Assembly (NCBI GenBank): GCA_963070105.1
Contig: OY718805.1
Coordinates: forward strand, 7,250,001-7,314,000
Length of the DNA stretch: 64,000 bases
Reading direction: 5' to 3'
DNA from: Litomosoides sigmodontis
Lineage: Eukaryota > Nematoda > Chromadorea > Rhabditida > Onchocercidae
The position numbers were made by a program, and so were the translations under genes. Positions 1-12,600 of this stretch are shown piece after piece. Every line of letters begins with the position of its first letter. The stretch's first letter is position 1. The notes under the pieces were generated by a model. It had not been told where the DNA came from. It did not search any database and saw only the letters and a program-made list of their open reading frames with translations.

Positions 1-758
1 GAAGATTTAAGCCTTTTCAATGGAATCAACTTTTCCAAAGTTTTATCAGAAGACATTAAACCTGCCTAATTTGCTTTTGCGGATGATATGTTTTTGAATT
101 TATACAATAATGCTGTAATGCTCGCAAAAGATTCAAAAACTTTATACATTACGGAAAGAATGATATTCACACAAACAAAATCTTATTACACTTATATTCT
201 AAAGCAGTGGTGACATGAAGAGTCACATGTATACATGTGATATTTAATGGAAAATAATAAATACAATGTTCTGAGATTCAAAACGTGTTGAATGATATGG
301 TGATAAACTCCATTCTACTTATATTTACAAATTACGAAGAGAACCCGGAAGTAAAAATAACAGGAATAATAAAGAAATATATATATTACGGTCAGAAAAG
401 GTAAAACTTTTTGCTTAATTACTTCAGTTAATGCAGCGCAATGATGATAATTGGATTTTAGGTTTCCATGTTCATTTTTGTAACTAACTAATTTTTGTGA
501 AATCAACAAAAATATTACCGTAGTGAGAAAATAATGGTAACAAAGTCTTTCAGACATGAAACAAACAATAGCCAGTCTTGGAGTCATTTCTAATTTCAGA
601 AAAACTAAACGAAATCTTAAAAAAACACTCCTATATGTGAACACTTGCCTAATGTTTTAATTTACATAAGAAAATTTTACAAGAACTTAAGAACGAAAAG
701 AAATTCGTTATTCCGACACACTTCAGGTAATGGACGATCATGTCTTCACACGAACTGT
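1..758. other. 3' flank of ipla-1, no gene seen
   Basis: AT-rich sequence downstream of the phospholipase stop codon, which lies at 759-761 on the minus strand. A minus-strand open stretch at 315-644 has no family resemblance and no exon-like borders. It probably holds the 3' UTR of the phospholipase and intergenic DNA. Confidence 0.5.
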
Positions 759-3700
759 TTAACACTTCTCGTCTTGCTCTTTGTCATCGCGATATAAGCA
801 GTTCACGAGAAAAGCAGCAATATCTGGATTAGTCCAGTAAGCAAAATGGCTTTTCAACACAGACCAATAACTCCGATCGGTAATTTGCGGTTGTACTTGA
901 TAATCCATACGATACGGCAATCCTTTAAAGTAAGTTCGAATCATTTTAGAAAAACACAATTACATCAAGAAACGTATAAAATAATGCCTTAATGTACACC
1001 GTTGAACTCATTTCATAAAAACATATATTCCAATATATCGGGAATATTGCAAAACTTCGCATATCTCTGATGCTAAAAGAGCTGCCAGTGGTAAATGATT
1101 AATGCAAGAAACTCCATCTCCTCAAAAAGGCTGATTTTTCTCTGTCTGCCTATATTTCTTACCGCCGATCCAATTTCAGTATGAACGATCTGATAACAAT
1201 GATTTTTTCAAAATATTAAACTAACTTTCTTCTAGAGGAATTTCTTCTATCAATTTCTCCGCTTCGTTTAATTTAACTTCCTCAAAAAACCCTTCGTTAG
1301 TTTCTTTCTCTTTTCGGCCACTTCCAAATTTCCACCAACTCTTCTTATTATCACCACTTTCTGATGGTGGTGGTGTTAAACTTCGTGGTGACGAACCTAA
1401 AAAAGGGAAAAAAATTAAAAAAAACCGCAATTGAATGATTTCTCACAACCATAGAATTTGTTGAATTACCAACGAAATGTGATGAACAATTTAAACATAT
1501 CCAATTTTCATTGTGAAGATTTAGAACTGAGTCGTAAACGATCATACCTGGACTGCTAGGCCGTAAAGCCGATGAATCATCGCTTTCACACTCATCCTCC
1601 TCTTCCATTTCTTCGTGGTCTTTATCGTCAACCATTGCCATCTGAGCGTCCTTTTCTTTTTCAACTTTTTCCTTTATTTTTATTTTTTTGATGTAAGCCT
1701 TGTAGACCTAGAACGGAGATTTGAACTTCGAAATAATGAAACAAACAATAATTAAAATCGTGATATATATCAGACGTAGTAGTGGGTTAAGCTTCATTAC
1801 TTTACTTCATCTATCTAGAGCAGGAGAAATAAATTGTGCTGCATGGACGTGGAAGCAAGAAATTCCACCTTTATTCAGCAAGACGCCTTTATCATGTCAG
1901 CAAGATGGAGTTACTGTCATAGACAGATTAGGATTGATATATCTCATCAAATGAAAAGTATGTCTAATAGAAACATTCTACACACCTCATGCTATTATTG
2001 AATAAAGAACGTACCTCAGGCGGGAGAAGAGTATAATCTTGCATTGACCGCACATCAACCGAACTGAACAATTTAATAGGCCGAATTAAACGATACTGTT
2101 TATGCACTAGCGGTTCCAATCGATATGCCTAGAAATATAGCGGAGTAGAACTGAAGAATTTTCAACTACGTTATTGTCATTTCAAATCATTTAACTAGGA
2201 TACGATCGTACAGATTTTAAAAATATACCACTGGATCATACGGGTGGAAAATGTTGTATATTCTCTTGAGACTGTCTGTTTCAGGAACAAATGTTGTTGA
2301 ACCTCTCATAATCAAAAAAACAGCAAGAGGAGAGCCGACGCAAAACATGTATCTAACCTGAAATAAATGATGTAAGGAAGAAAATTTACCACTGCATATA
2401 AAAATATTTTATCCATGAAATGACCTCAAATTTCAGTTTTTGTTTCTGCGTTAGAAAAGCCAACTGAAATCCACCATAAAGTTCCAACAGCCTGAAAACA
2501 ACCTAGATTTATAATACATTCAGCATAAAAATTTTTCTGATTTAAAAACATTGTGGAGGAGATTGGCAAATTTAAGCTAAATAAAAATATCAAAACTGAT
2601 TTAAAAAAGATCTAAATTAACCATAGTTAAAATATACAATTTTTATTACCAACTATTTCTTACAGTAACTAGATCCGATTCCTTTTCAATGGATATTTAG
2701 AAAGAAAACTGTGCAAAGCAAAGACATATATAATTACTTTAACCGTGCTTCTTGGAAGCCGTTGAGTATTTCAGTATGTTCGGCCTTCCTTACTAATTGT
2801 TGCTCCTGAAGTGAACAATGTGATTTATATTCAAACTAGTTTTCTGTAACCATATTCAAACCACTATATTTAAGGAAAATCTTTGTTTAATCTATTCAGC
2901 TTATTTCACCTGGGACTCAATAACCTTCCAACAGATATTCAAAAAATATTTAGCTATAGCTGCGAAATACTCACTATTATTTCAGCCACATATTTATCGT
3001 ATAAAACAAGAGGAGACCAACAAGTCAGCAAATCGTAGCACAAAACGGAACCAAGTGAGTGTGCATAAAGTGAAACAGGTCCATCAAAATCAGGATGATT
3101 TTCCATAAACAAACTATACACGTTATTTAGCGATCGTATCAAACCTTCCATAATCTGAAAATCCAAAGAGAGTTAATTCTGATATATACCTAAACAGAGA
3201 ACAAAGACAGAGAATAATAACTTTAAATTTGATTGACTAACAAGACTATAGAAAAAATTCTTGACGCATGCTAGCAGTAATAAAACAATTCAACTGAGTA
3301 ACCACAGCGATGGACAAAGCACAAACAAAAAATTATGTTGCAACTGCAATAATTTAAATAAAGAACAACTGAAAAAAAATGACTTCATTTCGATACAGCG
3401 GAGACTGATAATACATAATATCCATTGCCGTAGAATTTAAAGCATTGCGCATTGAGGACATTTTTGGTAAAGTAACATAATCGGTAATACCATCATCCAA
3501 AATTAAACCTGCTCGCCATTCCACTGGTAAAACCATTGGACGACTTTGCTCATCCGGATAATGCTTATCCATGCAAGTGTATATAGCTTCACGAACCCTA
3601 TAACAGAAATTATCTTGCTAAATCAAAATCTAATTTAATGAAGCGATCGAATTTAAATAATTGGCAATTTTCGCAACGGCGTAGCGTTATATTCACTGCA

Positions 3701-5322
3701 AATCTAATCATTTCCAATATTAAAACAGCCATGTGGATGCGTTCGACGCATCAGGCAATGGCCAAAGTCGAAGATAGAGTAATACTTACTGGTCAGTATT
3801 TTTTGCAATTAGATTTTCATATCCTTTCTGGCCAATACCATGAACAACCAAAATCAAATGTTTGATGACTCGTTTACCATCGTCCCATTCCGCTTCGTCA
3901 TATCCACGCTTTAGAGCAGCTCCTTTACCCCAAGTTATGTAACGCAATAATCGGCTTGTTTTGGAATTATTATACAATGTAATATCGATAACCGAATTCC
4001 ACCGTACTTCATATTGATCCTGTAGTTTGAGTTCGGCAAGAACTGAAAACTGAGATTAAAGTAACCGAACTCAAGGGTTAAGGCACTATATTGACACATT
4101 ATAAGATTTCTTTCAAAATCTGATAGATGAAAAAGCAAGACGGATTTTCAACAATAGTTTAAAAACAAACTTGGTTTTTTGCTCGACTCCTTTTCTGAGA
4201 AAACTGGGGCGTCAGGAATCGTTTGAGAACGAAAAATATGTAAATGATGCAAGTCAATGGGATCAGCCATGCTAGGATCAATTGGTTGCAAGTTTTCCGT
4301 CAGAAACCACGTGCCCCGACGAATTTCGATTGTGTCATCTAAAAATTGTACTTACTAAAGGAATATCATATTAAAAATAAGAAATGTCGGGCGGATGCAT
4401 TGTTAAATATATGAAATCTAAAAAGTAAAATTTGAGGAAACGATTTAAAAGAAGAAAATGAGAAACCTTTCCAATAAATAGAATTTAGCGTAGTGAGATC
4501 CTCGGAGGCCCTATATAATCCGTCTAATACCACTACCGATGTCGGTATTTTTACAGTTTGCATGTATGATTCAGTAGCCTGGTCCAAATCGATCTCCATT
4601 TGCTTCCGCCAATGCACTTCTAACAGCAACGAATCCGCCCCTAGAAGAAATATTTGCAGTTAGAGCATATCACTTATTAAGGAGATGAAAATGCACTAAT
4701 ATAAGTGAAGCTTGTTTCGCCTTCTTAAGGTTATTATTTCTCAAAACGCCCTATCTATCTAATAATCATAAAGGCATGTAAGAAAGTTTGAAATGAGGCT
4801 CAACAAAGCTAGCAGGATTGTGTTTACCAATGTTCACATCTCCCTTTTTGAATTCATTTTACTCTTGCGCACAAAGTATGGTGCCTTCGTATTCTAAAAA
4901 ATTGGAAGACTGGCAGTACCCTATTTATAACGTAAATAAAATAAACCTTTAAAAGGAGTCCATTTTGTTTCCGTTTCACTTTTTCGATGGAACCATCTAA
5001 CTTCACAGCATTTCAGCTCCGCGACGCGACGTTTTCTATGCCGTGGCGGCACTAACGGACTTTTTCGTGAGTTATTAGTGAGTGTAACATCTTCGACTTT
5101 TGTTGAAAGAGTCTTAGTAGACGAAGTAGTACCATGTGAACCACCGACAGGTGTTGCTGTCACTAATAGGCTTTCAGTTCGAATAGGGAAATGTTCCGTA
5201 GCAGGAGTGGCATATGCATCATCAGTTTGTTCCTTGAGTTCTTTTCCAGCCTGTATTTGGTCTTCATCCAGCTGGCTATCTTCGGTCACTTCTTGTGCAA
5301 CAGTAGCCCGACCCGAATTCAT
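759..5322 (-). CDS. ipla-1: DDHD-domain intracellular phospholipase A1 (PA-PLA1 family)
   Basis: Predicted intracellular phospholipase A1 of the DDHD1/DDHD2/Sec23IP family, which hydrolyses phosphatidic acid and phosphatidylinositol at the cytosolic face of membranes. Thirteen exons read: 5322-4947, 4640-4467, 4338-4171, 4042-3790, 3597-3384, 3154-2975, 2805-2744, 2491-2425, 2357-2229, 2128-2015, 1707-1548, 1396-1226, 922-759. They sum to 2,232 nt (743 aa plus stop) with matching phases throughout. The N-terminal part has the family's CEVRWFHR region. A lipase motif YAHSLGS puts the nucleophile at about Ser428. The DDHD domain runs from about 460 to the end: HPYDPV (Asp539), RMDYQ (Asp696), KSHFAYW (His715), NPDIAAF (Asp723). 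An acidic/Lys-rich and Pro/Ser linker at about 580-689 splits the domain, as in other members. The ATG sits directly after a TTTCTTAG acceptor, so the leader is probably trans-spliced. Named by resemblance to C. elegans IPLA-1. Confidence 0.93.
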
Positions 5323-5333
5323 CTAAGAAATGA
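5323..5333 (-). promoter_or_regulatory. putative spliced-leader acceptor of ipla-1
   Basis: On the minus strand TTTCTTAG directly abuts the ATG (0 nt spacing). This suits SL trans-splicing, although a cis-spliced 5' UTR exon further upstream cannot be excluded. Confidence 0.5.
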
Positions 5334-6593
5334 AACGACATATGCCAGTGCGCCAACCAGACGGACTAACATATTCGCAATAAAAAATTCTGTTTTAATA
5401 AGGCCGTAATGAAAACTCAGAGTACCACTGCATCGCTGTAGTTATGCTCTGATAAACTGGGAAGTCCTGCATTTCAAGCTAACTAAATTGTATGAGCCAA
5501 CGATAACAACCGCAATATACGTGAGAAAGAAGTGAAGTGAATAACAACACTCTCCACCGACAAATCACGTACATGCACGAGATCCGGATTTGAAAAGAAC
5601 TGCTACGTTCATATCTGTTTCAACATATTGCTAGACGTGGCAACAACATAAACAGCAAAGGAGATGATCGAATAACAGACTAACCATTCATCACCGGTTA
5701 CCATTCAACTTTTAATTTAGTAAAATCTCTCTCTGCTGTTTCATTCACCAGTGTATGAGTATCAGACTAAAGACAAACTCTTTCCACTATCTCTGCAAAT
5801 GCTTCTCCGAAAGATGAAAGACTGAATCGATGATACGATGGATAGGCAATGAATGAATGCATTGATAAATCATACACATACTCACTCTCAAATGGTTATA
5901 AATAGACACTTTTATACGTAAAATGACTAACAATGAAAAGTTATTATCCTCTCTCAACTCGTTAGCCTGGGAATTTATTTCTGAACCAGTTTTTCGTTTG
6001 CTATTTATTGATTTGCAAGCACACAATTGTCCGAATCACTCTCCCTCTCTGTTTCCAGTGATTCACGGATAAAGGTCACTATCTAGCTGCACCATCCAAC
6101 CAACCATTCCTCTCCCCGAAAGTATTTAGCATTAGCTCGCCCAACCACACACCGTCCTTTTTATTTAACTTTCTTTCATTTTCAATAACTGCTCAATAAA
6201 ACAGTCTCTAGCAATGAGTTTTCACGGTCGAAGTGCTTGCCATACATCGCACGAAGAGCACTTCGTAGTAAAATTAACTCACACCTCACAGGACAGAAAT
6301 GAGTTCGTATTCGGTTAGCTAACATCAAGACGCTGCTTCTCTGATGAATGAGAAACCGAGTAAAATGAAAAAAAAAAGACTAAATTGTAACAGAAAGCGG
6401 CAAGTAAACAGGAGCATAGCATAACGCATCATAGATTGATGTAAAGAAACATGAAGTTAGCAAGTTATCTACGAACCAAACCGATGACGCTATCCACTTT
6501 CTTAAATAGTGGCAAAAACATTTCTGACTTCCTATCCTGGGAGGTGAGAGTGGGCATTTGAAGCCACTTTTTAAGAAAGTACCACTGAAAAGA

Positions 6594-6630
6594 TTGAGAG
6601 AGGGAGAGAGAGAGAGAGAGAGAGAGAGAA
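6594..6630. repeat. (GA)n microsatellite
   Basis: Nearly pure GA dinucleotide run, about 37 nt, with one GGG interruption near its start. Confidence 0.9.
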
Positions 6631-9166
6631 AGAAGATAAAGTTAGCTTTTAAATCAGATAAGTCATTATATTGATAGAGGATGAGTAAACTACAGATTAA
6701 AATGATTGAAATTATTGAAAGTTTTCATGAAGAAACTTCTGCGCTAGCCTCACCAACATCAATAGTTAGGAAGGCCAGACATCAACTATGTTTAGGAAGA
6801 GATTAGATACTTGAAACACTTGAAATAGGCCTAAAAGGCTCAATAAAACTTTGTCATGAAGAAATTATTCAACTGCATAATTGCCAATAAAGCAAAGATT
6901 GGAAAAAAAAGCAAAAGACAAATTGAGATTCAAATTTGCAGCGATGAGCTTAAAATTCGAAATGAAAAGTACAAAAGTTGATTGCACAAAATTTAGGAAA
7001 AATTTTTGAAACATTGGAAACAAAAGGAAAATGAGATACTGAATGGTTTTATATTACTGTTATATAATGAAAAGTAATACATATTTCTTATTTCGCACAC
7101 ATTTAAATCATAGCAAATGAAAACGAAACCTTTAACGACACTATTTTGTTTTTAAATTTATTAAAGTAATAGTACATTTTTTCGTTTTTCTTTCCTTTTC
7201 TCGTGAAGCACTCATTTTTCCAGATGAAAATGGAATTGAAAAAGAAAATATCTGTCTGAACAAGATGACTGATACCTTAGGATGAGAGAGCATTGTCATC
7301 AAGGTAAGATGCAAAAAAAACGAACGAGAAGAATCACAACATTTATTTATTTAACAAATATCTAAGCTTAAAATAAAGGCGAAACGGAGGAAGTATCGAT
7401 ATGTTACTAAGGACTACTCTAACAGTGCTACTTCCTACTCATCCGTAATGGATGAGCAAAGTGCCACAAGCTTTTGCGTTTAACGCATGGGAAAATTTGA
7501 TTGAAGCGGGAAAACGATCGATAGATATTGCTTCAGCTCAATTCTTGAAGTCTAAATGAATTGAACCGACAAAAAGCCTTCGCCTCACGGCAAATTTCTT
7601 CCTCGCATAACGACGAGGACAGCACGCGAGGAACATCTGCCCCTTCTACGCCGGATGTGTGCGCCGGAAGTATGTTTCCTGTTTCCTGCACAACGAATTA
7701 TGATATGATACACTGGACGGCTACCACTACTAAATGATCCTATTAAAAATGATTCATTGTTCTGAAGCATACATCGGAAGCCAATGAAATATGTGAAATG
7801 AAAGTGATCATTGATTACACGTTTACACGTTTCCTCATTAGATACATGTCATCTTAATTAACATCCATTAATTAATCCACCTTGTAATTAATGTCGAAAT
7901 AATTAGAAGAAAAAAGTACATTCACACTCATTCATGCGAAAGGAGAGGGAAAAGAAGTAAGAGGTAATAACTTGAAATGGAATGATCGAAAAGACTGAAA
8001 AGAAAAAGTGAGGGAACAAACCAATTTATGTTGTTGTCTACGGAAGAAATTCATAACCAAATTGAATGGAACTACCCTGCCAGCTAACCGTTTCTTTCCA
8101 AAGCAACCGCTTAACAGGAAAATGCTATTAATTCAATTCTCAATTCTAATTAGTAGCACTCATTTTATAAGCCAATAAAATATTTTCCCTTTTTCTCTTC
8201 AAATCTGTGTATTTTTCAAAAATGAACGATTTATTTGTTTAGAAGACAGAAAGGTGTGTACTTGCGTGGAAGATTGCAGCCAACGCAAAGATAAAAGATA
8301 AGAAGGTTGCCTTGAAGGATTGTAAAGAGTAGGATCGATAATTTTATTAATATTATTGATCATCACTGATCAATAAACTGTCAATAATTTTCACTGAAAA
8401 ACAAGAACCCTAAAAACCCTCATCTCTTCCTCCTCCCTCTACTTCTTCAAAAAAAAAAAGACAATAAAAAGACCGATCCAAATGAAAAATCACTCTCAGG
8501 CTCACTCCTAATACCATACGTTATTCTTCTACTCCTCTAAACAAGTCTCATTAAGAAGTTCAGATATCTTTTAGAGTAAAAATTTATAAAACTTCAGCTT
8601 GTTTTTCTAATAATATTATATATGCAAAACGAGTTGAATATATTTTTCATAAAAAGCATGTTAATTCTCTCTCTCTCTCTCATCAATATGCAGTCTTACA
8701 GAAGAAGATTGACAAACAGATTCACATTTAGCTTACTACGTATGCAATAAGCAAGTGAGACAAGCAATGGATATGTCACTTTGACGAGGTCTTCCGGTTT
8801 TGATGAGCTTTTTTTTTCTATGGCTAAGCATAACTTCATTATCTCTTTCTCTCCCTCTTTCTGTATGTGATAAGTGTCGTGTTTTCGGCTCTTTTTTTTT
8901 CTCTCTGCAAGCAGTGATATTTGCTCATCATCATTCACATCTTATTTGTTGTACAAAAAACCATTCACACCGAATTTACAAAAATACAATAAACAAAAAA
9001 GCTTTTATGAATGGTACAGCAAAATCAATAAAATCGATAAAAACAAATCGATTTTGTTACTATCTCTTCTCTCATTGGCAAAGTTACTTTAGTTCATTTA
9101 TGAGAGACGGTTATTATCGTTTTTTTTGCAGTTATTTAAGATTTGTCGTCTTCTTGTTTGGCTTAT

Positions 9167-9180
9167 ATATATATATATAT
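9167..9180. repeat. short (TA)n run
   Basis: About seven TA units in the intergenic DNA upstream of MTAP. Confidence 0.8.
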
Positions 9181-9559
9181 AGTTTCTATAAAAATTTCTA
9201 TAAATGTGAATTTTTTGTCTGAAATTGCACGAAATGATACTGACGGGAAGTTAGTTATTTTCAATAATACCATTCGTGTGCATATTTTGGTCATTTTGTA
9301 CGTCAACGTTTTTTGAAAATGACATCATATGTCAATGTCCAGCCTTCGGTGCGTGGTGTCTTAAATTCCCAAATCTAGTTAATTGCTGGTGATGTTTTTG
9401 CATCTTTGTAGGCCATTATTAATCGACAAAGATCGTGACATTTCTTTAAGTTTATTTTTATGTATTTCGAGGTGTACAAAAGTTCGATTTCCGCATTTCC
9501 AATTTTTTTCCCGCACCATCTATTCATATGAATATATTTGAAATAACTTTAGTTCTATC

Positions 9560-9568
9560 CTTTTTCAG
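9560..9568 (+). promoter_or_regulatory. putative spliced-leader acceptor of MTAP
   Basis: A polypyrimidine run ending in TTTTTCAG lies 18 nt before the ATG at 9587, with no obvious 5' exon upstream. Confidence 0.5.
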
Positions 9569-9586
9569 AGACATCAATAATTAACA

Positions 9587-11474
9587 ATGAACTTCAAGGT
9601 TACCAATTTACTGTTTTTATTGAGTGATTTCGGACGAAATTTGAGTAATAATGAAATTTCTGTGTTTTGGACCGCAGGAAATATCTCAAGAAGTATCTGT
9701 AAGACGTATCTCAAGATGTGTTTTTTCAGGTTTGAATATCAGAGATGATTTTCTTACTTACTGTAGAATTAAGAAAGAATCAAATAAATTCTTTAGGTTG
9801 GAATCATCGGAGGAACTGGTCTTGAGGACCCGAAAATATTTAGCAATACACAAGAGTACAAAGTGAATACACCATTTGGCTCGCCATCAGATGTTTTGAT
9901 CGAAGGGAAAGTAGGCGACACTACTTGTGTTCTTCTGTCACGGCATGGCCGGGGACATGATACATCCCCAACAAATATTAACTATCGAGCAAATTTGTGG
10001 GCTCTTATGCAACAAGGTAGAATTTTGTTACATTGGTCAGCCAAATAATTAGTGAGAAATTTTCTGCTTCATCCAATAGTTTGAATTAATTTAAAATTGT
10101 TCATACATTTGCAAACGGTTACTGAACAAAATCATTTAAGGAGCAAAGGTTATTTTGTCTACGGCGGCATCGGGAAGTTTAAAAGAAGAACTCACACCGG
10201 GTTCATTTGTGTTTTTGGATTCCTTTATTGACAGGTGATATATTCTCTTTTCATGTTTTTAATGCAGGTATCAATTGATCATGTTTCTAATTGTTTGATT
10301 TCAGAACATTCAAGCGGGAAGTAACATTCCATGATGGTAAGGACGGTCATCCGAAAGGTGTATGCCATATTCCTATTCATCCAGCGTACAATGAAAAGCT
10401 ACGACAGGTGTGATTAAGTTTTGAATATAAAATTTTTCAAATAAATTTGACAAATCTCTGCCTACTTTTCTTCCCTACGCTCGTTTTCTAGGTCTTAATC
10501 TCATCTGCAGAAGAACTCAAATACAAATACTTCAAAACTGGAACGGCAATATGCATCGAGGGGCCGCGATATTCTTCTCGAGCTGAAAGTGAAGTGTTCC
10601 GAGGCTGGAATGCTGACATTATCAACATGACTGTTTGTCCGGAAGTGAGCTTTTATAGTAACATATTGTGCAATCTGCCACATCATATGGGTTTATGTGT
10701 CTTCTAAAGAAATCCATGCTGTGATTCTGCAGTTTTTCTTCTAATCAGCTGAAATTATAGGCAATTTTTAGCTAATTTTTCCTAGTTTCCTTCAATACTT
10801 TTTAAGAAGTTTCAAGGAAGTTAAATAATCCTAGTATTTACATTCTTTGCTATTTAAATTCATGTGTTATTATTGATTTACTGTTATTTGTTAGGTTTAC
10901 TTGGCGAAGGAATTGGGTATTCCGTTTGCAACAACTGCTATTATAACAGATTATGATTGTTGGAGAGAGGGCGAAAAGGTCGCTTTTTTCCTATTTTAAT
11001 TTTTACTAGAAAAGATTTAAGCTTAAAAAAGCGATTTCTGAAGTATCGAAGCTATATTTTGTTTCGCTAATGTAACTTTAGTCGATTTTAAGGTGTCAGT
11101 AGATTTGGTAACTCAGAGGATGCATGAAGCCGCGGACAAAGCAAAAAATCTTTTCGTTACTGCAATCAAAAAAATTGGAGCAACATGTTGGGATGACGAA
11201 ATAATGGAAGCCAAGGTTTTTGATGCTTTTTATTGAAATTGTTTAAATATCTTTGTCTTTTCACGATTTGCTTCATTCTACTGTGAGAGGACCCACACCA
11301 TGCTAAGGGAAGCTTAAGTAGTAGCCCAGACCTATGCCTCATTGTTGAATTTACTCATGCTGATACATCGCTGATTTTTTGCAACTTAATCACGAATTGC
11401 GAATGTTTCAGAAAACAGCTCGAGCTGGGGTAATGGTTGACGAGCACGTGGTTTTTGAACATTTGAAATATTGA
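9587..11474 (+). CDS. MTAP: S-methyl-5'-thioadenosine phosphorylase (MTAP)
   Basis: Cleaves 5'-methylthioadenosine with phosphate to adenine and 5-methylthioribose-1-phosphate, in polyamine by-product and methionine salvage in the cytosol. Exons: 9587-9598, 9797-10016, 10141-10234, 10305-10407, 10492-10644, 10895-10978, 11093-11215, 11412-11474. They total 852 nt, giving 283 aa, the same length as human MTAP. Visible motifs in order: [11 protein letters not shown] near the N-terminus (phosphate loop), SRHGRGH, the STAASGSL strand, [21 protein letters not shown] (the methionine that contacts the nucleoside) and TDYDCW with the Asp pair that binds adenine. The first exon codes for only four residues (MNFK); its ATG follows a TTTTTCAG acceptor by 18 nt. 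Every junction keeps frame with a GT..AG intron. The family is unambiguous; only the 12-nt first exon is inferred from position and phase. Confidence 0.96.
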
Positions 11475-12600
11475 AGCATTACGCATTTCGTTTTTGTTAG
11501 CTTGCTTTATTGGTTTTTGTCGTTTAATTCTAATATCAGATATCAGAGATATTGAATTTAAGTTCTAGTTTTCAAGTTGTTAAATACTTTATCTGTTGTT
11601 TTTACGTATGTTATGCAAGACATGATACATGCAAACCTTTATTTAATGATACATAGTGTTACCGATATTCTTGTTACGTTTGATCTGTTCTGGGAGCTCT
11701 TAAATGATTTTCTGAAAGGAATTTCTTTGTTTTTATTCAGTTTTCCATCGTAACGTATTCATACTTGATGGACAAAAAGCGCAAAAATTAAAAACATTTT
11801 ATTTTTTATGATTTTTAAATATGGAAGATCGAGTGCTTTGCGAAATTAAAAAACTCTTAACATAAGAAAATCTATGTACATTACAGTTTAAAATCAGTCG
11901 AGTCTATATATAAAAATCATCAAAGTCAAGATACAAAAGTGAAAAGCAATTAAATCCTGCAAATAGCATTTATCGTTAGCCTCATACATTCTCATATATG
12001 TTTTGTGTTTTAAACGTTGATTCGACTAAGCTGTTCTCCTATCTACACGGTTACTCAAATTTGCGGATTTGCATCGAAAATAGGACGTATAAGGCCAATA
12101 ACGACATCATTTCATTTATGGTAGGAAAATAGCTTAATCAACTATCGGTTTCTAAAACCTTTTCTGCATTTCAAGTCTCTAGCATGCATCCCTTAAAGTT
12201 ATGCTTTATGGAGGCTCCCTTTCGTTTGGATTGACCTTAACAGATGGTCTAAACTAAGTAGAACATTTTTATCGCTGGAAGCAGTAAAAGAAATTGTCTT
12301 ATGTATATGAATTGCAAACTGGAATTAAACCGTTTATCCACTTTTATGCAAAAAGAACCCGTAGTTGAGGAAATCATAATCACTCAAATGCTTCGTTAAG
12401 CTTCTGGCAAAAAAGAATGGGAGTGGCGATATTGTGGTAAATTATAACAACAGCATTCATCATGTAATAAAAACCCCAAAAAGGGCACAGATTAATAACC
12501 ACTTATATGGTGTAGCTTCCGTTTTATGTAACTTACTGAATCGTAAGATTAAACAGGTTGCATTAACAAAAAATAACATGGAAAAGCTGACGACATTATT
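11475..12600. other. convergent 3' region between MTAP and YIPF3
   Basis: Tail-to-tail 3' UTRs of MTAP (+) and the YIPF3-like gene (-). AT-rich, with no further exon recognised. Confidence 0.5.

Larger units (their letters stand above)
5334..9568. other. divergent intergenic region between ipla-1 and MTAP
   Basis: About 4.2 kb between divergently transcribed genes, so both promoters should lie here. It holds a GA tract near 6594-6630, short CT tracts near 8667 and 8845, and a TA run at 9167-9180. Open stretches such as 8800-9222 (+) and 7585-7770 (-) show no family resemblance and no convincing splice borders. No gene seen. Confidence 0.5.

Noticed and set aside
1163..1194. An extra ipla-1 exon between exons 12 and 13 (ATCAG/ATCGTTC..GGCG/GTAAG)
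   Set aside because: In the required phase it contains TGA. Exon 12 joins exon 13 directly in phase 1 (..PLEE + RLPYRMDYQ), which matches the family, and the whole CDS then divides by three.
8800..9222. 140-codon plus-strand open frame
   Set aside because: Composed of T-rich and CT-repeat sequence translated as Phe/Leu/Ser; no family match, and another overlapping frame is equally open.
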